From Mesotaenium endlicherianum (lineage: Eukaryota > Streptophyta > Zygnematophyceae > Zygnematales > Mesotaeniaceae), in assembly GCA_009602735.1 (NCBI GenBank), contig WELA01009535.1:242317-306316 (forward strand): a stretch of 64,000 nt of DNA. Direction: 5' to 3'. The position numbers were made by a program, and so were the translations under genes. Shown here one piece after another: positions 21,825 to 33,216 of this stretch; the stretch's first letter is position 1; every line of letters begins with the position of its first letter. The notes below the pieces were generated by a model. It searched no databases, had not been told where the DNA came from, and was given only the letters and a program-made list of their open reading frames with translations.

Positions 21825-23490
21825 CCTTAGGAGGGAGATGTCCGCGAGGCCCTATACTCAGGGGAGCCAGACCTCCTCCTGTCTTGGGATCTTCTGAAGC
21901 CTGTCAGAGAAGGAGGTTCCGGGAAAGGACCCGGCGGAGAACGCAGTAACTGTGCTGTTTCTTCCTGCACGGTCTGAAATTGAATGGAGGCAGCCTTCTC
22001 TTAGGCAGCCCTCAAACTGACAGGTACGTATATCGGCATCCCAAAAGGATGTTGCATGACATGAGCCAAGGGTACATGCCCTCTCTGCGAGGGAGATGCT
22101 GGCAGGCCTCTGGTAATCTCCCGAGCAGCCCTCCTGTCTGCCCTGTCTGACTGGGTCTCCTTGCCTGGAGATGGGGTCTGTCCTCTGGCAGTGCCCAGCC
22201 AAGTGATATCCTCCTCTTCAGCGAGTTGCTGCATGGCCAACCACGTCTTCTCCCTTAGAGGGGATGTGGCACGCGTCAGATTACGGCGGGGCTAGTGTCC
22301 TCCTCCTCGCCTTCCTCCTCGTCTTCCTCTAACTCCTCCTCCTCTCCGTCCCCAGGTTCCTCTGAGACTTCTGGAGTCTCTTTTGTCAGCTGTTCCAGCT
22401 CTTCCCGAGAAAAAGAATATTATACTGACCTTCCCCTTTTGGGTGCTGGTGGGGGCTGCTGAGTCAGGACCGCATAGAGGTCCTTTTCCCCCTGCTTACT
22501 TGCCCATTTGGCATAAGCGTGCTTCCCTTTGGAGAATGACTCTCGGGCCCTGCTCCTGTCCCCCTGCATCTCTTGGCTCATGCAGTCTCTGACTCCATCC
22601 AATCTTGGGTCCCAAGCCGCAACGTGAGGGGGCAATACTATGTTCCCCTTTAGGTCTGTCAGGAAATCCTCATCCGTCGCCCTGTTATTCTGCTGGTCCC
22701 TCATGTTGATGGTCATCCACCGCCAATCGGTGAGCTTTTGGAAGAAGGCAGGGTTTGTCCTTTTAAGAGTACAAGGGTACTAGTGCCCTGCAAAGTCCAG
22801 CTGACTGGTTTCCCTGGCCAAGAATTCCCAACTCCTCCTCTCCACCTCATTGTACATGGCCTTGAACCTGTTCTGGGGTGTTGAGTCCTTGACGCTGTCC
22901 GCGTCTATGGGGATCATCCTCATAACCCTATCTTCCCCCCAGATACCAGGAATCGAGACAGCCCCTGCTTCGTTCACCTGGGCCATTGCCTTGGCCTCTC
23001 TGACCGTATATCCTACCATCCTGGCGTAATCGTGGTAGAGGAGGAGCCCTGTGCCGACCTCTATATACTTGTCAAAGTTTTCGGATGTCTCCCCTTCCCT
23101 CTGGAGAATCTCCTTTTGCGACTCACTGCGACTTCTCTGGGCATACTTGAAGGCCTCCTCCGGTAGATCAAAGCCCTTGCCCAGCACCGTGTAGCGGTAG
23201 CTGCTAATTCTCCTCTGTTCTTCTTCTTCAGCCTGCTGCTTCCGCTTCTCCTCAGCTTGCCTCTCCTCCTCTGCTTTCTTGGCCTCCTCTGCAGCTTTTC
23301 TGTCCATTTCTTCCTGCCTCAGTCTGGCCTGTTCCTCCTCCTCCTTCTTCGTCTGTGCCTCCCGCTGTTGTTGGAGTCGTTGTGATTCCCGAGCGGAGAT
23401 GGAAGATGATTCGATGTCTCCACGGAATTGCAAGTATTCTGCATGTGCCTCTTCCGCCCTTCTCTTCTTGAGTTCCAACTTTTGAGTCAT
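21825..23490 (-). pseudogene. ORF3 type B of A-out, broken
   Basis: It starts at ATG 23,490 (MTQKLELKKRRAEE) directly after GAGCAG. The frame is open for 236 codons, stops at a TAG at 22,780-22,782 where type A has Trp, is open again to a TAA at 22,420, and is shifted after that. The Glu/Lys/Arg-rich N-terminal coiled coil, YRYTVLGKGF, DYARMVGYT, YNEVERRSWEFLARE, TDWRWMT and WDPRLDG blocks match type A. The later part is acidic, then Arg/Ser/Pro-rich. Function unknown. The same TAG occurs in the other type-B copy at 42,551. Confidence 0.75.
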
Positions 23491-23694
23491 CCTGCTCAAT
23501 CATAAACACAATGCAGTTAGTGAAGTCATGATATTTTGCCGCTACTGAGTGCCCTTGATGAAGAGGAACGCGATCGGGAGAGTTCCTAGTGTGGAATACC
23601 TGGTGTGAGTGAACATAAGGGAAAATTGAATTAGAGAGCAAGTGAGTGTGAGCGCAGGTTGAGTGTGTAATATGGTGATCAGAGAATACCACTT

Positions 23695-24434
23695 TGTAAT
23701 GAATCAGTATATTAGTGGATATAATATTCATTTAATAGTTAATTACGTTGAGCCTGCTGAACTTTAGTTAATAGTCAGTCTGCTGGACTTTAGTCAATAG
23801 TCAGTCTGCTGGACTTTACATAATTATCAGTTTGCTGACTCAGTCGAAAGCAGCAGGCTGAAAGTCCATATAAGTCAGCTTGCTGACACATTCTTTGACA
23901 GCAAGCTGACTTCCGTACTCGGTAGCAGCGAACTGCCTTGATATGCATCTAAGTGCGATATGCTAGATGAATAGCCAGATGACATCCCTATGATGGATGG
24001 CTATTCGGGATGATGGGAGATGGCGGTGGATTTGGTTAACCGAGGTCCTACCAACGTGGTTAACTCCCGGGTAGGCGGTGCCATCGCACTGACTGTTGAA
24101 CAGTAAACTCATTCCATGTACATACGCTAGGCATTGCTCTCGAGTTCGGCATTCGGAAACGAGGCCAACTCTCTTGTACAGCAAACTGAGAGAACTTTGA
24201 ATCCAAGGCGAGAAGCCATTGATACGCACTGTCTTCTAACCTTGCTTATGTATGAGTTTACTGATTTGCATCATTGATGCTAGTTTACTCGCATTTGACT
24301 TACGAGTATTATTCCCTGCTAGTGTATTGTCCTTTGCCGTTTAACTAGTTAACGAAAATACCATAAAGATTACTTGCTGATATAAAAATCTTTATTAATT
24401 GTTAATCGCCTATTTGGTAAGTCGATTCATTTCA
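23695..24434 (+). repeat. Solo LTR-A inserted in the pol-ORF3 spacer of A-out
   Basis: A complete LTR (TGTAATGAATC to GATTCATTTCA) of opposite orientation to its host element. Flanks are CACTT and CACTC, a target duplication with one mismatch. The undisturbed spacer can be seen at 41,600-41,660, which confirms the insertion point. It was probably left by recombination between the two LTRs of a full element. Confidence 0.85.
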
Positions 24435-24556
24435 CACTCCCTCTTACTTAATTTTAAAGGTGGGCTGCTTGTCACAACTGTCACTAACTGTCACATCCCC
24501 TCCAACTGATATGGAGACAGGACCTCCTGTCACCTTCCCAAGTCCACTGAAGGGAT

Positions 24557-25140
24557 AGTTAGGGCGGTGCCCCAGCCGCCCGAAGGTGGAACCGTTTCAA
24601 CGCCCCTTTGGCATTGGTCAGCTGGTCTTTATATTCCCAAGTGTCCCCAGAGGCATCGTAACCCTTCCATCGGATGAGGTACTTTATGACATATTTAGAC
24701 GATCGACGGACCGAGCGAGCGTCTAAAATCTCCTTGACCTCATATTCCTGAGGATCGCCGTCCCGGACAGCGGGGACCGGTCCCGGTTGGACAGGTTACC
24801 GACCTGTGAACAGTGTATCACCTTTGATGTATGGTTCCAGGATGGAGACATTAAAGACCGGGTGACCCTTGTAGTCAGCTGACATGTTCAGTTTGTAAGC
24901 ATTCTGACTGACACGACGTACCACCGAATATGGACCGACCCAGACAGGGCCAAGCTTTTTCTTGACCACACCAGGGAGGTACAAGTGCTGAGAATGCAGT
25001 TTGACTAAATCACCCTTAGAAAATGTCAGCTCCCGACGGTGTTGATTAGCGTATTTTTGTTGGTTTTCTTGGGCTTTGTGCAGGTTTTGGTGGACTTCTG
25101 ACAGGGTGTCAGCAAACTCCTGAGTTAACTGGAGGGAGGC
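24557..25140 (-). pseudogene. A-out pol, integrase C-terminus and chromodomain
   Basis: The continuation of the pol at 33,996-36,942 after removal of A-in: the codons for [14 protein letters not shown] resume precisely at the GAGGC duplication. A stop at about 24,796 interrupts the frame. Beyond it the chromodomain region ([15 protein letters not shown]-like) is still readable. Chromodomains bind methylated histone tails and steer integration in chromoviruses. Confidence 0.8.
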
Positions 25141-25861
25141 TGAAATGAATCGCCTTACCAAATAGGCGACTAACAATTAATAAAGATCTTTATATCAGCA
25201 AGTAATCTTTATGGTATTTCCGTTAACTCGTTAAACGGCAAAGGACAATACACTAGCAGGGAATAATACTCGTAAGTCAAATGCGAGTAAACTAGCATCA
25301 GTAATGCAAATCAGTAAACTCATACTCATAAGCAAGGTTAGAAGACAGTGCGTATCAATGGCTTCTCGCCTTGGATTCAGATCTCTCTCAGTAAGCTGTA
25401 CAAGAGAGTTGGCCTCGTTTCCGAATGCCGAACTCGAGAGCAATGCCTAGCATATGTACATGGAATGAGTTTACTGTTCAACGGTCAGTGCGATGGCACC
25501 GCCTACCCGGGAGTTAACCACGTTGGTAGGACCTCGGTTAACCAAATCCACCGCCATCTCCCATCATCCCGAATAGCCATCCATCATAGGGATGTCATCT
25601 GGCCATTCATCTAGCATATCGCACTTAGATGCATATCAAGGCAGTTCGCTGCTACCGAGTACGGAAGTCAGCTGGCTGTCAAAGAATGTGTCAGCAAGCT
25701 GACTTAAGTTGACTTCAGCCTGCTGCTTTCGGCCGAGTCATTAAACTGATAATTATGTAAAGTCCAGCAGACTGATTATTAACTAAAGTTCAGCAGGCTG
25801 AACTTAATTAACTATTATATTTAAATGAATATTATATCCACTAATATACTGATTCATTACA
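25141..25861 (-). repeat. 3' LTR of A-in
   Basis: 721 bases. In element sense it runs TGTAATGAATC to GATTCATTTCA, with imperfect 11-base terminal inverted repeats. The U3 half carries the palindrome cluster described in the findings. Confidence 0.95.
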
Positions 25862-25876
25862 ATCCCTCCAACTTAA
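25862..25876 (-). other. Polypurine tract of A-in
   Basis: Minus-strand TAAGTTGGAGGGATT directly precedes the 3' LTR. The same tract precedes LTRs at 14,983, 21,742 and 43,593. Confidence 0.85.
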
Positions 25877-25974
25877 CTTGTTGTCGCCTCGACAACATTA
25901 AACTGCAAAAGCTTTAAATAAAGAAACTGACCCTGACCAGCCTCCCTTACTGACTATCTTTTCAGCCTGTCACC

Positions 25975-27651
25975 TTAAGGGGTGGTTCCTGGGGCTTCAG
26001 GATCAGGGGACGGAGATCTGGACCTAGATCTGGACAGCCCTCTAGGTCTGTCAGCTGGCCTTCTAAAGAACCCTGTTTGCTCTAAAGTTGGCCCTCGAGG
26101 AGAACGGAGGATGGTGGCCTGCTCTTCAACTATTTGGGTGTTGATTCCCACATAGACAGGCATTCCAGTAGGATGCTGAAATACATTGGCTAGAGGTACA
26201 TGCCCCTGAGCGGAGGGGGAGGCTGGCATACCTCTGGCCCACCCGCGTGTCCCTCTTCTGGCACCCCTGTCCTCTGGGGATTTCTGTCTGTGTCTGCTGC
26301 CCAGTACAGTCAGATCAGCTTCTTCCCCTGCTTGGGCAGGTGGGCTGGGGGAGCGAGCGCGGGGTCCAGTTGTCGCCATAACGGGGATCACATTCCACAC
26401 ACCTGATCGTGGTTCTTTAGGAAGTGCCACTGCCTGTCCCTGGGTATCCTGAGTACCTGCTGCTGATGCTTCTCCTCTGCCTTGTTCTTCTTCCTCATCC
26501 TCCTCATCCTCCTCCTCGGAGAGAGTAGGGGTCTCGTCCACTAAGTCGTCCTGCTCCCTAGTAGACATGGAGTAGTCTACCGACCTCCCTTTCTTAGGGC
26601 GCGCTGGAGGTTGCTTGGCCTTCAGCCTACTGATATCTATCCGGCCTGCATTCTTTGCCCATTTGACAAAGGCATGCTTTCCCTTAGAGAAGTAGTCTCT
26701 TCCCCTCCTCCTATGTTCCTTGGTCTCTGCATTCATATTGCTCAGGCATCCATTCAGCCTGGGGTCCCAAGGGGCAATGTGAGGTGGTAGGATGAGATAG
26801 CCGTCTAGGCCATAGTGGAAGTCATCCGGTTGGGCTCGGTCACACTCCTGCTTCTTATTTGTGACGGTCATCCACCTCCAGTCTGTTGGCTGCTGGTAGT
26901 ACTGGGGTCCGTGCTCAGCCTTCCTCAGTTTACACGGGAACCAGTGGGGAGAGAACATCTGCTGTCCTGCTTCCCTGGCCAAGTACTCCCAGCTCCTTCT
27001 CTCAACTTCATTGTAAGCTGGCAGGAGTGTGAGGTAGAATACCGTATCCTTAAAGCTATCGGGCCGCATGCTCACCATCCGGATGAGTCTCTGATCTCCC
27101 ACTATTCCCGGTATGGGGACCGGCTTGTCCTCTGAATCATCTGCGAGATACCGGGCCTGCTCTGCTGTATAGCCCACCATCTTAGCATAATCTTCGTAAA
27201 GGACCACGCCGGTGTGTGTCTCGATGTACCTGTCCAGTGCTGTAGCTCCTTCCTTCTGTAGCAGTGTTGTCTGTTCCAGCCTGTTGATCTCCTGGGCTGC
27301 CAGCAATGCTTCCTTCAGGTTATCGAAGTTTTGGCCACCCACCACAGTATACCTGTAAGTGGCCAAGCTCTTCTGTCTGTCCGCTTCAATCTTTTTTCTT
27401 TTCTCCTCTTCTGCCGCTGCCGCTTCTTCTTGCTGTTTCTTCTGTCTCTCCTCCTCAGCCTTCCTGAGGTTTTCCGCTTCCTGATCCTTCTTCCTCTGTG
27501 CCTCTTCTGCCGCCTCTTGTTGTTTGCGGACCCTTTCTTGTTCTCTCCTGGTGAGGGACGTCGCCGCCAGCTCCTTCTGGTATTGCTCCATTGTCCTCCT
27601 GGCTTCTTCTGCCTTGCGCTTTCTGTCCTCCTTTTGTGTGGTGGGCGCCAT
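25975..27651 (-). CDS. ORF3 type A, intact 558-residue protein of unknown function
   Basis: The start is the ATG at 27,651 (MAPTTQKED). An ATG three codons upstream lies within the predicted intron. Residues 1-105 are almost entirely Lys/Glu/Gln/Arg/Ala, a long coiled coil. Residues about 105-350 form a conserved, probably globular domain with YRYTVVGGQNFD, YEDYAKMVGYT, IPGIVGDQRLIRM, YNEVERRSWEYLARE, TDWRWMTV, LPPHIAPWDPRLNG and FSKGKHAFVKWAK. An acidic run follows (EEEDEEDEEEE), then a Pro/Ser/Arg-rich region and an SR-type tail (SRSRSRSPSPDPE). No membrane segment, signal peptide, zinc finger or known catalytic motif is visible, so it is not an obvious envelope. It lies in sense 0.27 kb after pol. 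I do not recognise the family. Conservation against type B suggests it was under selection. RNA binding or particle assembly are possible guesses from composition only. Confidence 0.85.
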   Translation of the reverse strand: MAPTTQKEDRKRKAEEARRTMEQYQKELAATSLTRREQERVRKQQEAAEEAQRKKDQEAENLRKAEEERQKKQQEEAAAAEEEKRKKIEADRQKSLATYRYTVVGGQNFDNLKEALLAAQEINRLEQTTLLQKEGATALDRYIETHTGVVLYEDYAKMVGYTAEQARYLADDSEDKPVPIPGIVGDQRLIRMVSMRPDSFKDTVFYLTLLPAYNEVERRSWEYLAREAGQQMFSPHWFPCKLRKAEHGPQYYQQPTDWRWMTVTNKKQECDRAQPDDFHYGLDGYLILPPHIAPWDPRLNGCLSNMNAETKEHRRRGRDYFSKGKHAFVKWAKNAGRIDISRLKAKQPPARPKKGRSVDYSMSTREQDDLVDETPTLSEEEDEEDEEEEQGRGEASAAGTQDTQGQAVALPKEPRSGVWNVIPVMATTGPRARSPSPPAQAGEEADLTVLGSRHRQKSPEDRGARRGTRGWARGMPASPSAQGHVPLANVFQHPTGMPVYVGINTQIVEEQATILRSPRGPTLEQTGFFRRPADRPRGLSRSRSRSPSPDPEAPGTTP

Positions 27652-27652
27652 C

Positions 27653-27755
27653 CTGCACATGTAACCAGGGCACAAGTTAGTAGGATATGGACCTTTGTCA
27701 TAGGGATTGCAGGAAGTATGTTAGTATTTAGTATAGTGGCTTCGCTGCTGTTTAC
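27653..27755 (-). promoter_or_regulatory. Candidate 5' UTR intron of ORF3-A (A-in copy)
   Basis: Minus strand: donor CTGTAAG then GTAAACAG, branch-point-like TACTAAC at 27,682-27,676, acceptor ATGTGCAG, then GATG with the ORF3 start. The length is 103 bases, and the branch A lies 24 bases from the acceptor G. Splice use is inferred, not shown. Confidence 0.5.
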
Positions 27756-27918
27756 CTTACAGGATGATTGCTAAAAGTTGACGTAGTTGCGATGCGCTAC
27801 ACATAAACGTATGAGTGTGTTTTTATCGCTCTCGCTCACTAACTGTCATATATTTTCCCCTCCAACTTAAATGGAGACAGGACCGCCTGTCACCTTCCCG
27901 TGTCAACTGAAATGACAG

Positions 27919-30900
27919 TTATGGAGGGACTCCAGCGGCCCGAAGGTGGAACCGTGTCAACGCCCCTTTGGCATTGGTCAAGTGGTCCTTAAACTCCCAA
28001 GTGTCCCCAGAGGCATCGTAACCCTTCCATCGAATGAGGTATTTCATGACATATTTAGACGATCGACGGACCGAGCGAGCGTCTAAAATCTCATCGACCT
28101 CATATTCCTCAGGGTCGCCGTCCCGGACAGCGGGGACCGGTCCCGGTTGGACAGGGAACCGACCTGTGAACAGTGTATCACCTTTGATGTACGGTTCCAG
28201 GAAGGAGACATTAAAGACCGGGTGCCCCTTGTATTCAGCTGACATGTTCAGTTTGTAAGCATTCTGACCGACACGACGGACCACCGAATATGGACCGACC
28301 CAGACAGGGCCAAGCTTTTTCTTGACCACACCAGGGAGGTACAGGTGCTGAGAATGCAGTTTGACTAAATCCCCCTTGGAAAATGTCAGTTCCCGACGGT
28401 GTTGATTAGCGTATTTTTGTTGGTTTTCTTGGGCCGTGTGCAAGTTTCGTTGGACTTCTGACAGGGTGTCAGCAAACTCCTGAGTTAACTGGAGGGAGAC
28501 CGGGTTGTCAATCCCTTCAGGGTGAGTTAAAGATTCCCCTAGCACATCTAGAGGAGACTTAGGGACTCTACCCAGGCTGAGTTCAAAAGGAGTTTTGCCC
28601 GTTGACGCGTGCACCGCACTGTTGACCGCAAACTGAATTTGAGGCAACAGGTCATCCCAATTATCTTGTTTTTGGTTAATATATGCTCTCAGCACCTCCT
28701 GCAGAACTCGGTTAGTTCTTTCAGTCTGCCCATCAGTCTGAGGGTGGTTTGCTGTGCTGAGCAGCTGTTTGACTCCCATTAACCCCATTAAAGCTCTCCA
28801 GAACTTAGAGGTGAATTTTGAGTCTCTGTCTGAGATGATATTAGAAGGGAGCCCATGTTGGCATACTACATGGTTGTAAAACTGTCTCGCTGTTTCGAGT
28901 GCAGTCACTTTGACAGTTGTGGGGATAAAAATGACCATTTTTGTCAGTTTATCCACGACTACCAGTATTGAATCATGCCCGTTGGCAGTTCTTGGTAGTG
29001 AGACCACCCAGTCCATGGATATAGTTTCCCAGCGTCCCGCTGGGATGGGTAGCGGTTGCAAGAGACCTCCGGGTGGTGTGTGCCGAGACTTATTTCTCTG
29101 ACACTGGTCACAGGACTTGACATATTTCAAGACCTCCCGGGGTAACCCCTCCCAATGATAATGTTTTGCCAGTTTGCCAACAGTTTTGGCCTGCCCCAAA
29201 TGTCCACCCAGGAGACTGTCATGAGCTTGACTCAGTAAGAGAGACCTTATTTCCAAATTATTAGGAATGACCAGCTTCAGCCTGCCTGAAGTGGTTTCAG
29301 TCACCCAGACCCCTCCCTTGAGCTTATACCCGAGTGCGGTAGCACGACACATACCAGTAGTGGGGCTGGGCTCAAATGTTGGGTCAGAAAGGTAGGCTTT
29401 CCTAAGTTGTTCAAGGAAGGACTTTTTCACCTTTAGTGAAGTGAGTGCACACAGGACTTTATCTACAGTATGCTGACTAAAGTTCCTTTCTTGCAAGTCA
29501 GGTCTTCTAGAGAGTGCATCAGCAGGATTCAACTTCCCTGGTTTGTAGTCGATCTGGACTTGGAACTGCTCCAGCATCTGGCTCCAGCGGTTCTCCCTCC
29601 TCGACAGCTTGGACTTCTTCTGAAAGTGGGTCAGAGCTAGATGATCTGTAATCACCTTAAAAGCTTTACCATGTAAGTATGCTCTCCACTGTTTGAGTAC
29701 ATGAATGATAGCTAGCAGCTCTTTATCATGCACTGAGTAATTAATCTCCGCTGGATTAAATTTCATAGACTCATACAACACAGGATGCCACTCCTGCCGT
29801 ACCTTACCATCCTTTGTGGTTTTGTCAGCAGGCTGCAACAAAATAGCACCCATGGCAAAATCAGAGGCATCAGTAACCACCTGCACCGGTTTGCTGGGGT
29901 CATACACGGCTAGCACTGGGGCAGAACAAAGGGCATCTTTAAGGGTCTGGAAGGCAGCCTGCTGCTCTTCCCCCCACACATACCCGATGTCTTTCTTAGT
30001 AAGGTCAGTCAGTTTACTGGCCTTTGTGGAATAATTCTCAATAAATCTCCTATAGTAGTTAGCCAACCCGAGGAAGGATCTAACTTCAGAGACAGACTGT
30101 GGTACTGGCCAGTCCCTTATGGTCTGGACTTTCTTAGGATCCACACTGATGCCCTCTTTACTGACAACGTGGCCTAAGAATTCAATACTTTCCTTAAAGA
30201 AATCACACTTGCTCATTTTAGCATACAAGTGATTTTTCCGCAGAGTGTCCAGCACTTTCTTTAAGTGTTCAGTGTGCTGAGCTTCATCTTTAGAGAAAAT
30301 TAAAATATCATCCAGGAAAACTTGCACAAACTTATCCAAATAAGGTCTGAAAATGTCATTCATAGCACCCATAAAGGTAGCAGGAGCATTAGTCAGTCCA
30401 AATGGCATCACGTTGAACTCATAGTGTCCATAACGTGTGCGGAAAGCAGTCTTGTGTTCATCCCCCTCAGCAATTCTGATTTGATGATAACCACTCTTGA
30501 GATCTATCTTACTGAACACCTTAGCGCCAGACAGGGTATCAAGCAAGTCCTCGATTCTGGGTAAAGCATACTTGTTCTTTACTGTAATTCTGTTCAGGGC
30601 TCTGTAATCCACACACATCCGCATACTGCCATCCTTTTTCTTAACAAATAGGATAGGTGCGCCGTACGGTGATTTACTGGGAGAAATGTAACCATTTTCC
30701 TCCAGCTCTGCAATCTGTGTTTTCAACTCCTCACTCTCCAAATAAGACAAGCCATACGTGCGTTGCCAGGGTGGCTGGCTACCAGGTAATAAATCAATCC
30801 TATGATCTACTTCCCGCTTAGGGGGTAGTCCTGGAGGCATATTAAACACATCCGTGTACTGAGCAACAATGTTTGCAGCAGTAGGGTGTTCCGGAGGGTG

Positions 30901-31635
30901 TACCTTTTTCTCAACCACTTCTTCAGGTTGAGGAGGTACCTCTCTTAGCAGCAGACAGAACATTCTGTCTTCCTTCTGGTTCCAGCTTTTGACGAACTCC
31001 ATTGCATTCAGCAACTTGCATCCTTCTGGAAGCCTCTTCTTTTCCTTCATTTGCCATCCACACAGGACAAGAGGAAGAGCACTGGTGGGTGCCAAGTCAG
31101 TCTGCCCATCACTGGCTCCTCTCACTTTAACTGTACCTCTGCTCCAACACACTTCAGCTTGATGTCTATTAAGCCAGGACCTGCCTAGCACGAGATCATA
31201 AAAGCCAGTGTTGAGTACCTCAAATGTAAGCGTTTCAGTTAGAACTGCAATGCCAGAACCTAACTGGACCTCAATAGGCTTGGTTATAACTCCTCCCGGG
31301 ATACTTGAGGCATCTCCAAGGAATATTTTTCTATTCCCTTGGGTGACAGTAGGCAGCCTTAGCCGCTTAACTAAGTCCTTGTGGATAAAAGTATGTGACG
31401 CCCCTCCGTCAACAAATGCCCTCACCTTCCTACCTGCAATCATGCAATGCAGTAGGATAGGGGGGACTGTCTTTTCCTGACTTTCGCATTGTTCTCCTGA
31501 CGTAGCAAAGAAATGTTGGACATCAGGTGGAACAAGAGCATCCAGAGTGTGCACTCTCTGGACGTCTATATTGCTGATGGTCTCCTTTATCTGGTTGTCA
31601 GGCATGCATAGTGAATCCAGTTCAGCAGGACCCAT
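27919..31635 (-). CDS. pol: Pol of A-in: protease, RT, RNase H, integrase, chromodomain
   Basis: 1238 codons from the first ATG, but the frame is open further upstream to the slippery site at 31,728, so translation probably enters from gag by -1 frameshifting. Protease: [10 protein letters not shown] at residues 75-84, with Gly where Ser or Thr is usual. [10 protein letters not shown] at 344-351, [12 protein letters not shown] at 410-421, [11 protein letters not shown] at 439-449. RNase H: about 585-712 with VVTDASDFA and KELLAII. Integrase: HHCC residues H805, H812, C842, C845, and the catalytic triad D875, D936, E972. Chromodomain: about 1178-1230 with [17 protein letters not shown]. All catalytic residues are present, and there is no internal stop. 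This layout is that of a chromovirus. Confidence 0.95.
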   Translation of the reverse strand: MGPAELDSLCMPDNQIKETISNIDVQRVHTLDALVPPDVQHFFATSGEQCESQEKTVPPILLHCMIAGRKVRAFVDGGASHTFIHKDLVKRLRLPTVTQGNRKIFLGDASSIPGGVITKPIEVQLGSGIAVLTETLTFEVLNTGFYDLVLGRSWLNRHQAEVCWSRGTVKVRGASDGQTDLAPTSALPLVLCGWQMKEKKRLPEGCKLLNAMEFVKSWNQKEDRMFCLLLREVPPQPEEVVEKKVHPPEHPTAANIVAQYTDVFNMPPGLPPKREVDHRIDLLPGSQPPWQRTYGLSYLESEELKTQIAELEENGYISPSKSPYGAPILFVKKKDGSMRMCVDYRALNRITVKNKYALPRIEDLLDTLSGAKVFSKIDLKSGYHQIRIAEGDEHKTAFRTRYGHYEFNVMPFGLTNAPATFMGAMNDIFRPYLDKFVQVFLDDILIFSKDEAQHTEHLKKVLDTLRKNHLYAKMSKCDFFKESIEFLGHVVSKEGISVDPKKVQTIRDWPVPQSVSEVRSFLGLANYYRRFIENYSTKASKLTDLTKKDIGYVWGEEQQAAFQTLKDALCSAPVLAVYDPSKPVQVVTDASDFAMGAILLQPADKTTKDGKVRQEWHPVLYESMKFNPAEINYSVHDKELLAIIHVLKQWRAYLHGKAFKVITDHLALTHFQKKSKLSRRENRWSQMLEQFQVQIDYKPGKLNPADALSRRPDLQERNFSQHTVDKVLCALTSLKVKKSFLEQLRKAYLSDPTFEPSPTTGMCRATALGYKLKGGVWVTETTSGRLKLVIPNNLEIRSLLLSQAHDSLLGGHLGQAKTVGKLAKHYHWEGLPREVLKYVKSCDQCQRNKSRHTPPGGLLQPLPIPAGRWETISMDWVVSLPRTANGHDSILVVVDKLTKMVIFIPTTVKVTALETARQFYNHVVCQHGLPSNIISDRDSKFTSKFWRALMGLMGVKQLLSTANHPQTDGQTERTNRVLQEVLRAYINQKQDNWDDLLPQIQFAVNSAVHASTGKTPFELSLGRVPKSPLDVLGESLTHPEGIDNPVSLQLTQEFADTLSEVQRNLHTAQENQQKYANQHRRELTFSKGDLVKLHSQHLYLPGVVKKKLGPVWVGPYSVVRRVGQNAYKLNMSAEYKGHPVFNVSFLEPYIKGDTLFTGRFPVQPGPVPAVRDGDPEEYEVDEILDARSVRRSSKYVMKYLIRWKGYDASGDTWEFKDHLTNAKGALTRFHLRAAGVPP

Positions 31636-31703
31636 AATACCTGCTACGAGGGCAGCTAGTGACGACTCACTATCTCTAGCATCCTCACAGTCAGTAGACT
31701 GGA

Positions 31704-33182
31704 TTACTGACTGTTGCTGTCTTTTAAAGGCTGGTCTTTTCTCTCGACCTTAGGCAGGTGCTTGACCGGACACTGTTCTCTGTAGTGGCCTTTCTGCTGA
31801 CAATGGTAGCAAGTAGATTTTGCTGAGGCTGGTCTCGGCTTAGTCCTACCACCACCCCTTCCATAGCCACCTCGAGAGGGACCACCTCTACCTCTAGACT
31901 GAATAGCATTGTACTCATACTCATATTCATCACCCTGATTATCCTCAGCCTGGTCTCCTTCAACTGCATTGTAGGAACCGTGGGGCTTTTTGACAATCTT
32001 AGACACCAAAGCGTTACTCTGGCGCTTGTGATTGAACTGCTGCTGATCCCAGGCGTCAGCATCCTGGATCAAGTCAGCCAGTTTCTCATACTTTTTCTCA
32101 GCAAAATGACCAGAGACCTCGGATTTCAAGCCATACCTGAAGTATGCTATCCTATACCGTTCTGGCAAATCAGGCTGCTTCATCATGTTCTCTTGGAACT
32201 TTTGAGCAAACTCAGCAACTGAAGTGGTCTGCTTCAGTGTCAGGGAGATCATCGCATAGATAGCTTTCTCCTGCTGGTTGATGACATCAAACTTCTCATG
32301 CAACTTCTCGACAAACTCTACCCACGTAGGGTCACCGAGTTGCCGAGCCTTACGCTCTTCCTTCCAGTAAAGCCACCAGTCTGCGGCACTGCCTTTCAGT
32401 AGCGCACCGGTGTGCCTGACCTTCTCGTAATCTTGCAGTTCTGGGTAGTTCTCCAGCCACTGCTCAACATCCGCGAGAAACTTGATCAGGTAATATTTTC
32501 TGTTTCCCTCAGGATCATAGTCCTGGGGAGGTTTCGGCTTGGGCTTACTAGGCCCTCGGCCACCACCACTAGTGGTGTGAGACCCCAGTTGGTCTCTGTC
32601 CCGGAGTAGGGACATTATGATTCTTTTGTCCTCCTGCTGGGACTGATACATGGTCGCCATTTGCGACTGCATCTGAACGAACAATGCTCCCAAGTCTACA
32701 TTTTGGGGTGGTAGATTAGCAAATGCAGCAGCAGCATTGGCATCTACTCGCTGAGTAGTGTCCTCAACAATCCCTCTTGCTCCTGCAGCAGCAATTCCTG
32801 CCGCATTCAGCCGGTCACGTATTTGACCTAGGGGTACATTGAGTTGTACGGCAGGAGGTGGGTTCAGAACATTGGCCCTTGATGCCATAAGTTCTTCAAC
32901 AGTGCGCTCGTCAGCTGGCTGTCCTTCCCTCCTTTGTATATCTTCAGCGGCCTTTGCTACTTGTTCAGCTTCTAGTCTGGCTATCTCCTCCTCAGCTTGC
33001 TGAGCTGCGACTGAGGCAATAGCAGCTGCCTCATCTGCAGCCTCCCTAGCTGCAGTATCCGCTACTGCTTCCGAATAGGTACGGTTTCCCGCTACATGGC
33101 TTTCCGCCTGGTTTTCGACATTCTCGTTATCCTGGTTCTCCATGTCTCGGGAGTTGCTAGTTTGAGACCTTGTCCTTACCAT
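31704..33182 (-). CDS. gag: Gag of A-in, 492 residues, one zinc knuckle
   Basis: It starts at ATG 33,182 ([10 protein letters not shown]), 35 bases after the 5' LTR, just past the primer site. Residues about 45-110 are Ala/Glu-rich coiled coil. A central capsid-like region (about 225-400) holds [20 protein letters not shown] and [10 protein letters not shown]. An RGG/Gly-rich box ([17 protein letters not shown]) precedes the CX2CX4HX4C knuckle [14 protein letters not shown] at 458-471. The stop TAA lies at 31,704-31,706, about 18 bases after the UUUAAAA slip site. Gag forms the cytoplasmic virus-like particle and binds element RNA. Confidence 0.93.
   Translation of the reverse strand: MVRTRSQTSNSRDMENQDNENVENQAESHVAGNRTYSEAVADTAAREAADEAAAIASVAAQQAEEEIARLEAEQVAKAAEDIQRREGQPADERTVEELMASRANVLNPPPAVQLNVPLGQIRDRLNAAGIAAAGARGIVEDTTQRVDANAAAAFANLPPQNVDLGALFVQMQSQMATMYQSQQEDKRIIMSLLRDRDQLGSHTTSGGGRGPSKPKPKPPQDYDPEGNRKYYLIKFLADVEQWLENYPELQDYEKVRHTGALLKGSAADWWLYWKEERKARQLGDPTWVEFVEKLHEKFDVINQQEKAIYAMISLTLKQTTSVAEFAQKFQENMMKQPDLPERYRIAYFRYGLKSEVSGHFAEKKYEKLADLIQDADAWDQQQFNHKRQSNALVSKIVKKPHGSYNAVEGDQAEDNQGDEYEYEYNAIQSRGRGGPSRGGYGRGGGRTKPRPASAKSTCYHCQQKGHYREQCPVKHLPKVERKDQPLKDSNSQ
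31722..31728 (-). promoter_or_regulatory. -1 ribosomal frameshift heptamer UUUAAAA at the gag-pol junction
   Basis: Minus-strand TTTAAAA. In the gag frame it splits as U UUA AAA, which is the canonical X XXY YYZ register. Slipping back one base enters the pol frame, which is open from here into the protease. The gag stop follows within 20 bases. The same heptamer is conserved in A-mid (16,767-16,773). Confidence 0.8.
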
Positions 33183-33198
33183 ACAAAGAAGACTGTGA

Positions 33199-33216
33199 TA
33201 ACTGCTCCGATACCAC
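33199..33216 (-). other. Primer binding site of A-in (initiator Met tRNA type)
   Basis: Minus-strand GTGGTATCGGAGCAGTT follows the LTR end TTTCA. TGGTATCGGAGC resembles the common plant primer site TGGTATCAGAGC, complementary to the tRNA-iMet 3' end. Confidence 0.85.

Noticed and set aside
25348-25614. An 88-codon open frame (with CRTREQCLAYVHGM) present in most LTR-A copies, antisense to the element
   Set aside because: It begins with GTG and has no ATG near the start; its recurrence is explained by the LTR being repeated, and several copies are broken.
25141-25861. LTR-A as a MITE or DNA transposon because of its 11-base terminal inverted repeats
   Set aside because: Primer site, polypurine tract, gag-pol and 5-base duplications show it is an LTR.
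27651-27919. ORF3 as an envelope gene
   Set aside because: Position fits, but no signal peptide, transmembrane segment or glycoprotein-like pattern is visible in either type.
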